Assembly (NCBI GenBank): GCA_002369195.1
Contig: DFEW01000048.1
Span: forward strand, 1-13,803
Reading direction: 5' to 3'
Length of the DNA stretch: 13,803 bases
Origin: Christensenella sp. UBA3792
GTDB lineage: Bacteria; Bacillota; Clostridia; Christensenellales; CAG-138
Part shown: positions 6,758 through 13,803 of the stretch, piece after piece
How the letters are laid out: the number at the start of each line of letters is the position of its first letter
Numbering within the stretch: the stretch's first letter is position 1
Notes under the pieces: generated by a model
Seen by the model: only the letters and a program-made list of their open reading frames with translations
Told to the model about the DNA's origin: nothing
The model's database searches: none
Program-made: the position numbers and the translations under genes

Positions 6758-7960
6758 ATGAAATCGATTCTTGTTATCAACGCAGGCAGCTCCTCTTTGA
6801 AGTATCAGCTGATCGACATCGAGACCGAAGAAGTCCTCGCGAAGGGTCTTTGCGAGCGCATCGGCATCGACGGCAAGCTGACCTATAAGCCGACCAACGG
6901 CGAAAAGCTCGAAAAGGATGCGCCGATGAAGACGCATCAGGACGCGATCGCGCTCGTGCTCGATGTGCTCGTCGATCCGAAGATCGGCGTCATTTCCGAC
7001 ATGTCGTCCATCGCGGCGGTCGGTCACCGCGTCGTCCACGGCGGCACGAAGTTCACCAAGTCCGTGCTGATCGACGACGAAGTCATCGCCATGATCGAGG
7101 AGTGCACGCCGCTCGCGCCGCTGCACAACCCCGCGAACCTCATGGGCATCAACGCCTGCCGCGCCGTCATGCCGAACACTCCGATGGTTGCCGTGTTTGA
7201 CACCGCGTGGGGCATGAGCATGGAGCCGAAAAACTTCCTCTATGCGCTGCCGTATGAAGTCTATGAGAAGTATCAGGTACGTCGCTACGGCTTCCACGGC
7301 ACGTCCCATATGTTCGTTACGCGCGAAGCGCTCAAGCGCATCGGCCGCGAGAACGATCCCGACGTGCGCGTCATCACCTGCCATCTCGGCAACGGTTCTT
7401 CCGTGAGCTGCTCGAAGGGCGGCAAGTGCGTCAACACGTCGATGGGTCTGACGCCGCTCGAAGGTCTGCCGATGGGCACCCGCTGCGGCAGCATCGACCC
7501 GGCGATCGTCCCGTTCCTCGTGAACCGTATGAACGCGACGCCCAAAGAGATCGATACCATGATGAACAAAAAGTCCGGCATGCTCGGCGTGTCCGGCGTG
7601 TCCAGCGATTTCCGCGATCTGTGGTCGGCAAGAAACGAAGGCAACGAGCGCGCGGCGCTCGCACTCGACATGTTCGCGCAGAGCGTGAAGCGCCTCATCG
7701 GCGGCTATGCGGCGGAGATGGACGGCGTGGACTGCATCGTGTTCACCGCGGGCGTCGGCGAGAACGACGCGGCAACGCGCGAGCTCATCATGCAGAACAT
7801 GGATTACCTCGGCATCGACTTCGATTTCGAGCTGAACAAGACCGCGCCGCGCGGCAAAGAAATCGTGCTCAGCAAGCCCGATTCGAAGGTGACCGTCATG
7901 GTTCTGCCGACGAACGAGGAGCTTGCGATTGCGCGCGACACCGCAGCGATCGCACTGTAA
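6758..7960 (+). CDS. ackA: Acetate kinase
   Basis: A 400-residue protein of normal length that makes acetate and ATP from acetyl phosphate and ADP. Active-site positions known from the Methanosarcina enzyme can be placed: INAGSSSLKYQ at the N-terminus, Arg91 (GHRVVHGG), His123 (PLHNP), Asp148 (VFDTA), His180 (GFHGTSH), Arg242 (MGTRCGSIDP) and Glu387 (PTNEE). HLGNGSS and FTAGVGEN, typical of the ASKHA nucleotide fold, are present. One oddity is that the strongly conserved DTAFHQTM segment reads DTAWGMSM (148-155), with the catalytic Asp kept. An AAAGGA site precedes ATG 6758. The gene is second in the pta operon and is followed at once by a terminator hairpin. Confidence 0.95.
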   Translation: MKSILVINAGSSSLKYQLIDIETEEVLAKGLCERIGIDGKLTYKPTNGEKLEKDAPMKTHQDAIALVLDVLVDPKIGVISDMSSIAAVGHRVVHGGTKFTKSVLIDDEVIAMIEECTPLAPLHNPANLMGINACRAVMPNTPMVAVFDTAWGMSMEPKNFLYALPYEVYEKYQVRRYGFHGTSHMFVTREALKRIGRENDPDVRVITCHLGNGSSVSCSKGGKCVNTSMGLTPLEGLPMGTRCGSIDPAIVPFLVNRMNATPKEIDTMMNKKSGMLGVSGVSSDFRDLWSARNEGNERAALALDMFAQSVKRLIGGYAAEMDGVDCIVFTAGVGENDAATRELIMQNMDYLGIDFDFELNKTAPRGKEIVLSKPDSKVTVMVLPTNEELAIARDTAAIAL

Positions 7961-7970
7961 GCGTAGCCAC

Positions 7971-8001
7971 GGGCTGCGGATTTGTTTCCGCAGCCCTTTT
8001 T
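7971..8001 (+). terminator. Terminator after ackA, abutting recJ
   Basis: A perfect 10-bp GC-rich stem GGGCTGCGGA (7971-7980) with TCCGCAGCCC (7987-7996) is followed by TTTTT at 7997-8001. The recJ start at 8009 lies only 7 bases beyond the T-run. Confidence 0.88.
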
Positions 8002-8008
8002 ATGCCAT

Positions 8009-9985
8009 ATGGAGTTTCAACGTACGGACGCGCGTCCCGTTTGTGACGCGATCATCGAATCGATTCAGACCCGCTTCGGGTTCAGCAAGCCCTTTGCCGC
8101 CATGCTGGCGCGCCGAGGGCTGGTTGACGATGCGTCCGTGACGGCATACCTGCACCCGGAGGCGCAGAGCCTGCCCGATCCGTTCGGACTGAAGGACATG
8201 GATCGCGCGGCGGCGCGCGTCAAAGCGGCGATCGCGGCGGGCGAACGCATCTGCGTGTACGGCGACTACGATACCGACGGCGTGTGCGCGACGTCGATCC
8301 TGACCGATGCGCTCAAGTGCCTTCACGCAAACGTGACGTACCTGCTGCCGAGCCGGCAGGGGGACGGATACGGGCTCAGCAACCGCGCGGTCGACGCGAT
8401 GCACGCGGACGGCGTGCGTCTGATCGTGACCGTGGACAACGGCATTTCCGCGCATGCGGAGATCGACTATGCAAAAACGCTCGGCGTCGAAACCGTCGTG
8501 ACCGATCATCACCGCTGTCATGAGACGCTGCCCGCGGCGGAGGCGGTCGTCTGCTCGTCGCGCACCGATCAGGACGCGGCGTACGGATGCCTTTGCGGGG
8601 CTGCCGTGGCGATGCTGCTTGCCGGCGCGCTCGGCGCGGACGTCGGACGGTATTTGCCGGTGGCGGCGCTCGCCACGATGGCGGACGTCGTGCCGCTGCA
8701 GCCGTTCAATCGCACGATCGTCAAAAAGGGACTGCCGCTCGTGAGCGGACATCCCGCGCTTGCCGCGCTGCTCGATGCGGCGGGCGTGCAGGACGTGACC
8801 GGAGAGGGAACGCTGTCGTTTCTGCTTGCGCCGCGCATCAATGCGGCGGGACGCATGGGCGACGCGACGCGCGCGGTGCGGCTGCTGCTGACCGACGATC
8901 CGAACGAGCGCAGGGCGATCGCGACCGAGCTGGAAAGTGAGAACGTGCGGCGACGGGCGGAGGAGCAGCGCATCTTCCGCGAAGCCGAGGTGCAGATAAA
9001 CGAGACCGAACCGCGCATCCTCGTGCTGCGCGGCGAGGACTGGAACACCGGCGTGATCGGCATCGTCGCGTCGCGGCTCGTCGAACGGTATCGCTGTCCG
9101 GTGCTGCTGTTTTCGACGGTCAACGGACTGCTGGTCGGATCGGGACGGAGCGTGCCCGCAATCGACCTGTTTGCGCTCCTGACGCGCCACCAAACCATGT
9201 TTACGCGTTTCGGCGGGCATCGGCTCGCCGCGGGCGCAACCCTGCTTCCCGAGCGCTTTGAGACGCTGAAACAGGAATTGCAGTCCGACGTGTGCGGCCT
9301 GTTCCCGCAGGGACTTCCCGCGGAGCCGATCCGCTACGAGGATACGCTCGCAGTTTCGGATCTGACGCTGACCTTTGCGAAGGAGCTTACGCTGCTTTCG
9401 CCGTTCGGCGAGGGAAACCGAATGCCGCTGTTCTGCGTGGAAGGGACGCTGTCGGGTGTGCGCGTCATGGGACGCGATGGCTCGCACCTCGGCGCAAAGC
9501 TGACGGACGGCGGCAGGGAGGTGCGGCTCGTGGCATTCGGTATGGGAGACCGGTATGCGCAGTGGAGCGCGCTCGAACGCGCGCAGGCGCTGGTGTCGGT
9601 CGAACTGTCGAGCTATCTCGGAAAGCCGGAACTGTCCGTGCGCACGGAGGCGGTGCGCGCGCCGATCGACGACGCGACGGAAGCGGCCGTGTCCGCATGC
9701 ATCCACGCGATCCGCTACGGAACGGAACTGCCGGACCGGACCGTGCTCGACGCGCTTCCGAAGGTGTCCGAGACGCAGATTCGCGAGACCTACCGGCGGC
9801 TGCTGGACCGGCTGCGGCAGGGCGTGTCGATCGACTGTCTCGACGCTGCGGAGCGCACGGCGATGCTGCCGCTGCTGGAAATCGGCGTGTTGCGGGTCGA
9901 AAACGGATGTTTTTTGACGCAGACGGTGCAGGAAAAGAAACAAATTCAAAAAGCCCTCTTGTATCCGGTGCTGTGTTTGGAGTAA
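8009..9985 (+). CDS. recJ: Single-stranded-DNA-specific exonuclease RecJ
   Basis: A 658-residue protein, shorter than B. subtilis RecJ (about 786), consistent with a core enzyme. RecJ degrades single-stranded DNA 5' to 3' in recombination and mismatch or excision repair. The DHH-family metal motifs are intact: GDYDTDG (Asp86, Asp88, Asp90), DNGISA (Asp143), VTDHH (166-168) and MADVVPL (Asp226). The DHHA1 part has GVIGIVASRLVERY, GSGRS and FGGHRLAAG, and an OB-like region follows (LSPFGEGNRMPLF onward). I chose ATG 8009 because it is the first in-frame ATG beyond the terminator and keeps the conserved N-terminal helix. There is no visible Shine-Dalgarno site before it. It is the first gene of a closely packed run with relA, dtd, an MBL hydrolase and hemZ. 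Confidence 0.93.
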   Translation: MEFQRTDARPVCDAIIESIQTRFGFSKPFAAMLARRGLVDDASVTAYLHPEAQSLPDPFGLKDMDRAAARVKAAIAAGERICVYGDYDTDGVCATSILTDALKCLHANVTYLLPSRQGDGYGLSNRAVDAMHADGVRLIVTVDNGISAHAEIDYAKTLGVETVVTDHHRCHETLPAAEAVVCSSRTDQDAAYGCLCGAAVAMLLAGALGADVGRYLPVAALATMADVVPLQPFNRTIVKKGLPLVSGHPALAALLDAAGVQDVTGEGTLSFLLAPRINAAGRMGDATRAVRLLLTDDPNERRAIATELESENVRRRAEEQRIFREAEVQINETEPRILVLRGEDWNTGVIGIVASRLVERYRCPVLLFSTVNGLLVGSGRSVPAIDLFALLTRHQTMFTRFGGHRLAAGATLLPERFETLKQELQSDVCGLFPQGLPAEPIRYEDTLAVSDLTLTFAKELTLLSPFGEGNRMPLFCVEGTLSGVRVMGRDGSHLGAKLTDGGREVRLVAFGMGDRYAQWSALERAQALVSVELSSYLGKPELSVRTEAVRAPIDDATEAAVSACIHAIRYGTELPDRTVLDALPKVSETQIRETYRRLLDRLRQGVSIDCLDAAERTAMLPLLEIGVLRVENGCFLTQTVQEKKQIQKALLYPVLCLE

Positions 9986-9988
9986 AAT
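9959..9988 (+). promoter_or_regulatory. Possible internal promoter for relA
   Basis: TTGTAT (9959-9964) and TAAAAT (9983-9988) are separated by 18 bases. The -10 box matches 5 of 6 but the -35 box only 3 of 6. It would start transcription just before the relA ribosome-binding site, independently of recJ. This is only suggestive. Confidence 0.3.
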
Positions 9989-10006
9989 AAAAAGGTTGGG
10001 ACGGAA

Positions 10007-10012
10007 AGGAGG
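10007..10012 (+). promoter_or_regulatory. Ribosome-binding site deciding the relA start
   Basis: A full AGGAGG lies 6 bases before ATG 10019. The in-frame ATG at 10013 directly abuts it and cannot be used efficiently. Confidence 0.85.
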
Positions 10013-10018
10013 ATGCGC

Positions 10019-12193
10019 ATGGAAGAAGAATTACTGAGACGCTTTTCGGAACGCTTCGGCGAAGAAGAGTCCAAAAAGATGGCGGAGGCGATCGAGTTCG
10101 CGTCGCGCGTGCATTGCAACCAGCGCCGCGACGACGGCACGCCGTTTGTGACGCATCCGCTGACCGTTGCGTCTTATCTGCTCGATATGGGCATGGATGC
10201 GCCGACCGTGATCGCGGGCGTGCTGCACGACACCGTCGAGGACGGCGACAACGTGCAGATTGCGGACATCGAGAAAACGTTCGGAAAGGAAGTCGCGTTC
10301 CTGGTCGACGGCGTAACGAAGCTGACCATTTCGGGAAAGCAGACCTACGTGACCAAGAAGCAGGAGCAGACGGAGAACCTTCGAAAGCTCTTTCTGGCGA
10401 TCGCCGAGGACGTGCGCGTCGTCATCATCAAGCTGGCGGACCGCCTGCACAACATGCGCACGATCGACGTTTGTTCGCCGGCAAAGCAGCTCAAAAAATC
10501 AAAGGAAACGATCGAGGTCTACGCGCCGCTCGCACACCGCTTCGGCATGGGCGCGATCCGCAGTGAGCTGGAGGACCTTTCGTTCCGCTACCTGCTGCCG
10601 GAGGAGTACGAGAACATCAAGGCGCAGGTTGACGTGCAGCAAAAGGAGCGCCTTGCGCTTCTGAACAGCGCGATGGAGCAGATGAAGACGCTGATGAAGG
10701 ATGCGGACATCGAGTGTTCGATCTCCGGCAGACCGAAGCATCTCTATTCGTCCTACCGCAAGATGCAGCGCAACAACTGCACGCTGCACGAGCTGTACGA
10801 CCTGATCGCGATCCGCATCATCGTCAACACGGTGACGGACTGCTACGCGGCGCTCGGCGTCATTCACGCGACGTGGAAGCCGCTGCCCGGACGGTTCAAG
10901 GACTATATCGCGATGCCGAAGCCGAACCTGTACCGCTCGCTGCACACGACGGTCATGGACGAGAACGGCATGCCGTTCGAGGTGCAGATCCGCACGAAGG
11001 AGATGCACGCAACCGCGGAATACGGCATTGCGGCGCATTGGATGTACAAGGAAGGCCGCCAGTCGATGACCGAGCTCGACCGCAAGACGTCGTGGCTGCG
11101 GCAGGTGCTGGAAGCGGAGGAGACGACCGAGGACAGCAAGGAATTCGTCGACAACATCCTGAAGGACTTTTTGGGCGAGTACGTCTTCGTGCTGACGCCC
11201 AAGGGCGAGATCATCGACCTGCCGGTCGGTTCGACGCCGCTGGACTTTGCGTACCGCATCCATACGAACATCGGGCACCATTGCCAGCACGCGCGCGTGA
11301 ACGGCAATGTGGTGCGTCTCGATTACAAGCTCAAGACCAACGACGTTGTGGAGATCATCACGTCGAACGCGCAGGCGGGGCCGAGCCGCGACTGGCTCTC
11401 GATCGTCAAGACGCAGTCGGCGAAGAACAAGATCCGGCAATGGTTCAAGCATGAGAACCGCGAGGAGAACGTACAGCGCGGACGCGAGATGCTCGAGGAG
11501 GCGGCGAAGCGCCACGGGCAGAGTCTCGCGATCCTGATGAAGCCGGAATACTATAACGAAGTTTTAAAGCGCCACAACATCTCGACGGTCGACGATCTGT
11601 ATTCGGCGATCGGCTTCGGCGGCGTGTCCGCCGGACAGGTGCTGCACAAGCTCATCGATCTGCATCGCAAGGAGGAACGCCTCGACGAGATGCAGAAGAA
11701 GCTCGAAAGCGGCGAGATCAAGGAGCCGAAAAAGCCGCTGCACAAGGCGAACCCGAACGGGATCATCGTGCACGGCGATCCGGGCATGGCGGTGTTCTTC
11801 GGAAACTGCTGCAATCCGCTGCCGGGCGATCCGATCGTCGGCTACGTCACGCGCGGACGCGGCGTGTCCGTGCATCGAGCGGACTGCAAGAACGTGCAGA
11901 GCTTGATGCAGGAAGCCGACCGCATGATCGAGGTCGAATGGGCGCTCGACGAGCGCACGAACTTCTCGGCGACGATCCGCGTGTTCATCGAGGATAAGCC
12001 CGGCTCGCTGCTCGAGGTTTCGAAGGTGCTGCTGAGCTTGAACGTGAACATGACCGATCTCAAAAGCAAATCGACCGAGGACGGCTATGCGGCGATGGAA
12101 ATCACCTGCACGGTCTCCACGTCCGAGCAGCTCAACGTCATCGTCTCGAACCTTCGCAAGCTCAAGCAGGTCGTAGACGTATTTCGCGTATAG
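10019..12193 (+). CDS. relA: Bifunctional (p)ppGpp synthetase/hydrolase, RelA/SpoT family
   Basis: A 724-residue long RSH protein with the full domain set. The N-terminal HD hydrolase domain has HPLTVA and the HDTVED signature (His70, Asp71, Glu74, Asp75), so ppGpp breakdown looks intact. The synthetase domain contains GRFKDYIAMPKPNLYRSLHT; its RFKD motif (292-295) is the basic RxKD form of bifunctional enzymes, not the acidic ExDD form of synthetase-only RelA. A TGS domain follows (EYVFVLTPKGEIIDLPVGS). Then comes a helical region, a Cys-containing segment (CCNPLPGDPIVGY) and a C-terminal ACT domain starting near RVFIEDKPGSLLEVS. It makes and removes the alarmone that shuts down stable RNA synthesis on starvation. 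It follows recJ by 33 bases and overlaps the dtd ribosome-binding site. The usual firmicute symbol relA is used; rel or spoT would serve equally. Confidence 0.95.
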   Translation: MEEELLRRFSERFGEEESKKMAEAIEFASRVHCNQRRDDGTPFVTHPLTVASYLLDMGMDAPTVIAGVLHDTVEDGDNVQIADIEKTFGKEVAFLVDGVTKLTISGKQTYVTKKQEQTENLRKLFLAIAEDVRVVIIKLADRLHNMRTIDVCSPAKQLKKSKETIEVYAPLAHRFGMGAIRSELEDLSFRYLLPEEYENIKAQVDVQQKERLALLNSAMEQMKTLMKDADIECSISGRPKHLYSSYRKMQRNNCTLHELYDLIAIRIIVNTVTDCYAALGVIHATWKPLPGRFKDYIAMPKPNLYRSLHTTVMDENGMPFEVQIRTKEMHATAEYGIAAHWMYKEGRQSMTELDRKTSWLRQVLEAEETTEDSKEFVDNILKDFLGEYVFVLTPKGEIIDLPVGSTPLDFAYRIHTNIGHHCQHARVNGNVVRLDYKLKTNDVVEIITSNAQAGPSRDWLSIVKTQSAKNKIRQWFKHENREENVQRGREMLEEAAKRHGQSLAILMKPEYYNEVLKRHNISTVDDLYSAIGFGGVSAGQVLHKLIDLHRKEERLDEMQKKLESGEIKEPKKPLHKANPNGIIVHGDPGMAVFFGNCCNPLPGDPIVGYVTRGRGVSVHRADCKNVQSLMQEADRMIEVEWALDERTNFSATIRVFIEDKPGSLLEVSKVLLSLNVNMTDLKSKSTEDGYAAMEITCTVSTSEQLNVIVSNLRKLKQVVDVFRV

Positions 12194-12197
12194 GAGG
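12192..12197 (+). promoter_or_regulatory. Ribosome-binding site of dtd overlapping the relA stop
   Basis: AGGAGG begins within the relA TAG stop (12191-12193) and lies 5 bases before ATG 12203, implying translational coupling. Confidence 0.8.
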
Positions 12198-12202
12198 GGC
12201 AT

Positions 12203-12649
12203 ATGCGGGCGGTTGTGCAGCGCGTCACCTCGGCGTCGGTTGCGGTCGACGGCGAGACGATCGGCGCGATTTCGGACGGTCTGTGCGTGCTGCTTGGCGT
12301 ATCGGTCGACGATACACAAAGCGACGCGGATTATATTTCAGACAAGCTTTTGGGACTTCGCATCTTCGACGACGAGAACGGCGTGCCGAACAAATCGGTC
12401 GTCGACATCGGCGGCACGATCCTGCTGATTTCCCAGTTTACGCTGCTGGGCGACGCCAGAAAGGGCAGGCGCCCGAGCTATATTTTCGCCGCGCGTCCCG
12501 AGCAGGCGATCCCGCTGTACGAGCGGTGCATCGCAAAACTTCGGAGCACCGTTTCGGTCGAGACCGGACGGTTCGGCGCGGACATGAAGGTGTCGATCCA
12601 AAACGACGGCCCCTTCACGATTCTTTTGGATTCCAAGAAAGGATTCTGA
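12203..12649 (+). CDS. dtd: D-aminoacyl-tRNA deacylase
   Basis: A 148-residue protein, full family length. DTD removes D-amino acids (and glycine mischarged on tRNA-Ala) from tRNA as a proofreading step in the cytoplasm. The N-terminus MRAVVQRVTSASVAVDG is diagnostic, and the SQFTL motif (77-81) is intact. The second signature, normally GPVT with the cis-Pro that excludes L-amino acids, reads GPFT (136-139) in NDGPFTILLDS. It sits 9 bases after relA, as in many Firmicutes, and 1 base before the MBL hydrolase gene, so it is clearly inside an operon. Confidence 0.95.
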   Translation: MRAVVQRVTSASVAVDGETIGAISDGLCVLLGVSVDDTQSDADYISDKLLGLRIFDDENGVPNKSVVDIGGTILLISQFTLLGDARKGRRPSYIFAARPEQAIPLYERCIAKLRSTVSVETGRFGADMKVSIQNDGPFTILLDSKKGF

Positions 12650-12650
12650 C

Positions 12651-13295
12651 ATGCTGCTGTACATCTATCCCTGCGGTCCGGTGGCGGCGAACATGATGTT
12701 TTTCGGACGCGACGGCAGCAAGACCGTTGCGGTCGTCGATCCGTCGGACGCCGATCTGGCGTTCGCCGTTCTGAAGGAGCACGGCTGGACGCTGTCGGAT
12801 ATCCTTGTTACGCACCGACATTTCGATCACATGCTCGGCGTCGCCGCGCTCAAGGCGGAGACGAACGCGACGATCTATGTTTCCGAGGAAGACGCCTGCG
12901 GGCTGACAAGCAATCTCCAGAGTCTGTCGCTGATGCAGCGCATTTCGATCACGCCGGTCGAGCCGGACGTGAAGCTGCACGACGGCGACACGTTCGAGGC
13001 GGCAGGACTCAAAATCCGCGCGCTCGCCACGCCCGGACACACGGTCGGCGGCATGACGTTCGTCTGCGACGAAGCGCGCTGCGCGTTCTGCGGCGATACT
13101 CTGTTCCGCGAAAGCTACGGGCGCACCGATCTGCCGACCGGCGACTGGCGCGCGATCCGCGACTCGATCCGCGACGTGATCCTGCAGCTTCCGGAGGATT
13201 ACCGTCTGTATCCCGGACACGACGAGGCGACGACTGTTGCGCACGAGCGCGCGGCCAATCCGATCATCAGCGAGGAAGAACCGTGGTTTGTTTAA
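12651..13295 (+). CDS. MBL-fold metallo-hydrolase (glyoxalase II-like)
   Basis: A 214-residue metallo-beta-lactamase-fold protein. All metal ligands are visible: THRHFDH (His55, His57, Asp59, His60), His130 in TPGHTVGG, Asp149 in GDTLF and His190 in YPGHDE. The layout and the GRTDLPTGD segment match the small hydroxyacylglutathione-hydrolase-like group common in Clostridia. The substrate is unknown; thioester or glyoxalase chemistry is a guess from the family. It starts 1 base after dtd with an AAAGGA site inside the dtd end, and probably overlaps the hemZ start. The position between dtd and hemZ is common in clostridial genomes. Confidence 0.9.
   Translation: MLLYIYPCGPVAANMMFFGRDGSKTVAVVDPSDADLAFAVLKEHGWTLSDILVTHRHFDHMLGVAALKAETNATIYVSEEDACGLTSNLQSLSLMQRISITPVEPDVKLHDGDTFEAAGLKIRALATPGHTVGGMTFVCDEARCAFCGDTLFRESYGRTDLPTGDWRAIRDSIRDVILQLPEDYRLYPGHDEATTVAHERAANPIISEEEPWFV
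13272..13276 (+). promoter_or_regulatory. Ribosome-binding site for the GTG start of hemZ
   Basis: GAGGA inside the MBL gene lies 6 bases before GTG 13283. A competing GAGGAG at 13331-13336 lies 6 bases before ATG 13343, so the start remains open. Confidence 0.45.
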
Positions 13296-13803
13296 AGACC
13301 GATACACCCCAATACGCGAATGACATTGCAGAGGAGATCCGCATGTTTCTGGGTCTCGTGCCGATCACGGACACGGAGGACGGAAACACGGAGCTCCGTC
13401 TTTGCGTGAACCTTTGCGCGGCGGAGCGCACGGCAACGGCGCGGCAACTTCCCGACGGCGAGCCGATCACGGTCTCCTATACGTTCGATCCGACCGATCC
13501 GCTCGATCAAAAGCGGCAGGAGAAACGCGCGTTGAAGCGCGCGGCGTTCGCGCTGATGCAGCGCATCAAACCCACAGAAATGCCGTGGGGGAGTCTCACC
13601 GGCATTCGTCCGACCAAGCTGCTGCGCGAGCTTTGCGCGCGCGTGGGCGAGCGGGAAGCGGTGCGGCAGTTTTCCGAGGTGTTCTCGGTGCGCATCGACA
13701 AGCTCCGTCTGGCGGCGACGATCAACGCCGTGCAGAAGCGGTTCATCGAATCGGTGCAGCCGAACGATCTCGACGTGTACATCGGCATTCCGTACTGCAA
13801 AAC
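13283..13803 (+). CDS. hemZ: Coproporphyrinogen dehydrogenase HemZ-like radical SAM protein (3' end outside window)
   Basis: The frame is open to the window end; 173 residues are visible. The segment LTGIRPTKL (residue 107 region) is typical of HemZ. The sequence ends in VYIGIPYCK, where Cys172 is the first cysteine expected of the radical SAM CxxxCxxC cluster motif; the rest lies outside. HemZ-type proteins are oxygen-independent coproporphyrinogen oxidase relatives, and some may have other heme-related roles. GTG 13283 (overlapping the MBL stop by 13 bases) gives an N-terminus with YANDIAEEIRMF that looks like the family start. ATG 13343 with its own GAGGAG site is the alternative and would drop this part. 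hisS and aspS often follow in Clostridia but cannot be seen here. Confidence 0.85.
   Translation, partial: MVCLKTDTPQYANDIAEEIRMFLGLVPITDTEDGNTELRLCVNLCAAERTATARQLPDGEPITVSYTFDPTDPLDQKRQEKRALKRAAFALMQRIKPTEMPWGSLTGIRPTKLLRELCARVGEREAVRQFSEVFSVRIDKLRLAATINAVQKRFIESVQPNDLDVYIGIPYCK

Noticed and set aside
5747..7384. 545-codon open frame on the minus strand opposite pta and ackA
   Set aside because: It lies wholly across two certain genes, spans their junction, and encodes a low-complexity Arg/His/Asp-rich product expected from the reverse complement of GC-biased codons.
8000..9949. 649-codon open frame on the minus strand opposite recJ
   Set aside because: It mirrors recJ almost end to end, shows no recognisable domain, and is explained by the same codon bias that removes antisense stops.
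1..13803. A new defence, toxin-antitoxin or biosynthetic system
   Set aside because: Apart from the surface protein and the protease, all genes belong to known housekeeping families in largely familiar order; no set of unknown genes is clustered here.

Overview
This is a GC-rich stretch of a bacterial chromosome. It carries housekeeping genes in orders familiar from Clostridia: tmcAL divergent from pta-ackA, and recJ-relA-dtd-MBL-hemZ. The codon bias (GCG, ACG, CGC, ATC), the clostripain-type protease and the MBG-repeat surface protein fit an anaerobic, acetate-forming gut-type clostridium. I infer class Clostridia with fair confidence and nothing finer. The GC-rich, strongly biased codons also create very long antisense open frames across almost every gene, which I treat as artefacts.

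Layout. (1) Bases 2-1144 hold the C-terminal part of a large surface or secreted protein: MBG-type beta repeats followed by a calcineurin-like phosphoesterase fold with almost all metal ligands replaced. (2) Bases 1145-1717 are non-coding: a strong terminator, three further hairpins in a row, a 97-bp tandem repeat (just under three copies) built on a dispersed-repeat-like core, then an extended -10 promoter. (3) Bases 1718-4381 encode a membrane-anchored clostripain (C11) cysteine protease. A bidirectional terminator separates it from (4) tmcAL on the minus strand. (5) pta and ackA form an acetate operon transcribed divergently from tmcAL, out of a 105-bp region with two nearly back-to-back extended -10 promoters. 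(6) A terminator hairpin ends just before recJ, followed by a tightly spaced run recJ, relA/spoT, dtd, an MBL-fold hydrolase and hemZ (cut by the window end).

How the genes relate. Pta and AckA convert acetyl-CoA to acetate and ATP. TmcAL uses acetate and ATP to acetylate the wobble C34 of elongator tRNA-Met, so the divergent pair joins makers and a user of the same metabolite. The second module groups DNA repair (RecJ), the stringent response (a bifunctional ppGpp synthetase/hydrolase), tRNA proofreading (DTD), a small metal hydrolase and a radical-SAM porphyrin enzyme. The apt gene often found between recJ and relA is absent.

I found no tRNA, rRNA, CRISPR array, transposase, prophage gene or toxin-antitoxin pair, and no clear new multi-gene system. 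The most unusual items are the apparently dead phosphoesterase domain, the hairpin and tandem-repeat spacer at 1145-1570, and a 17-residue repeat linker in the protease.
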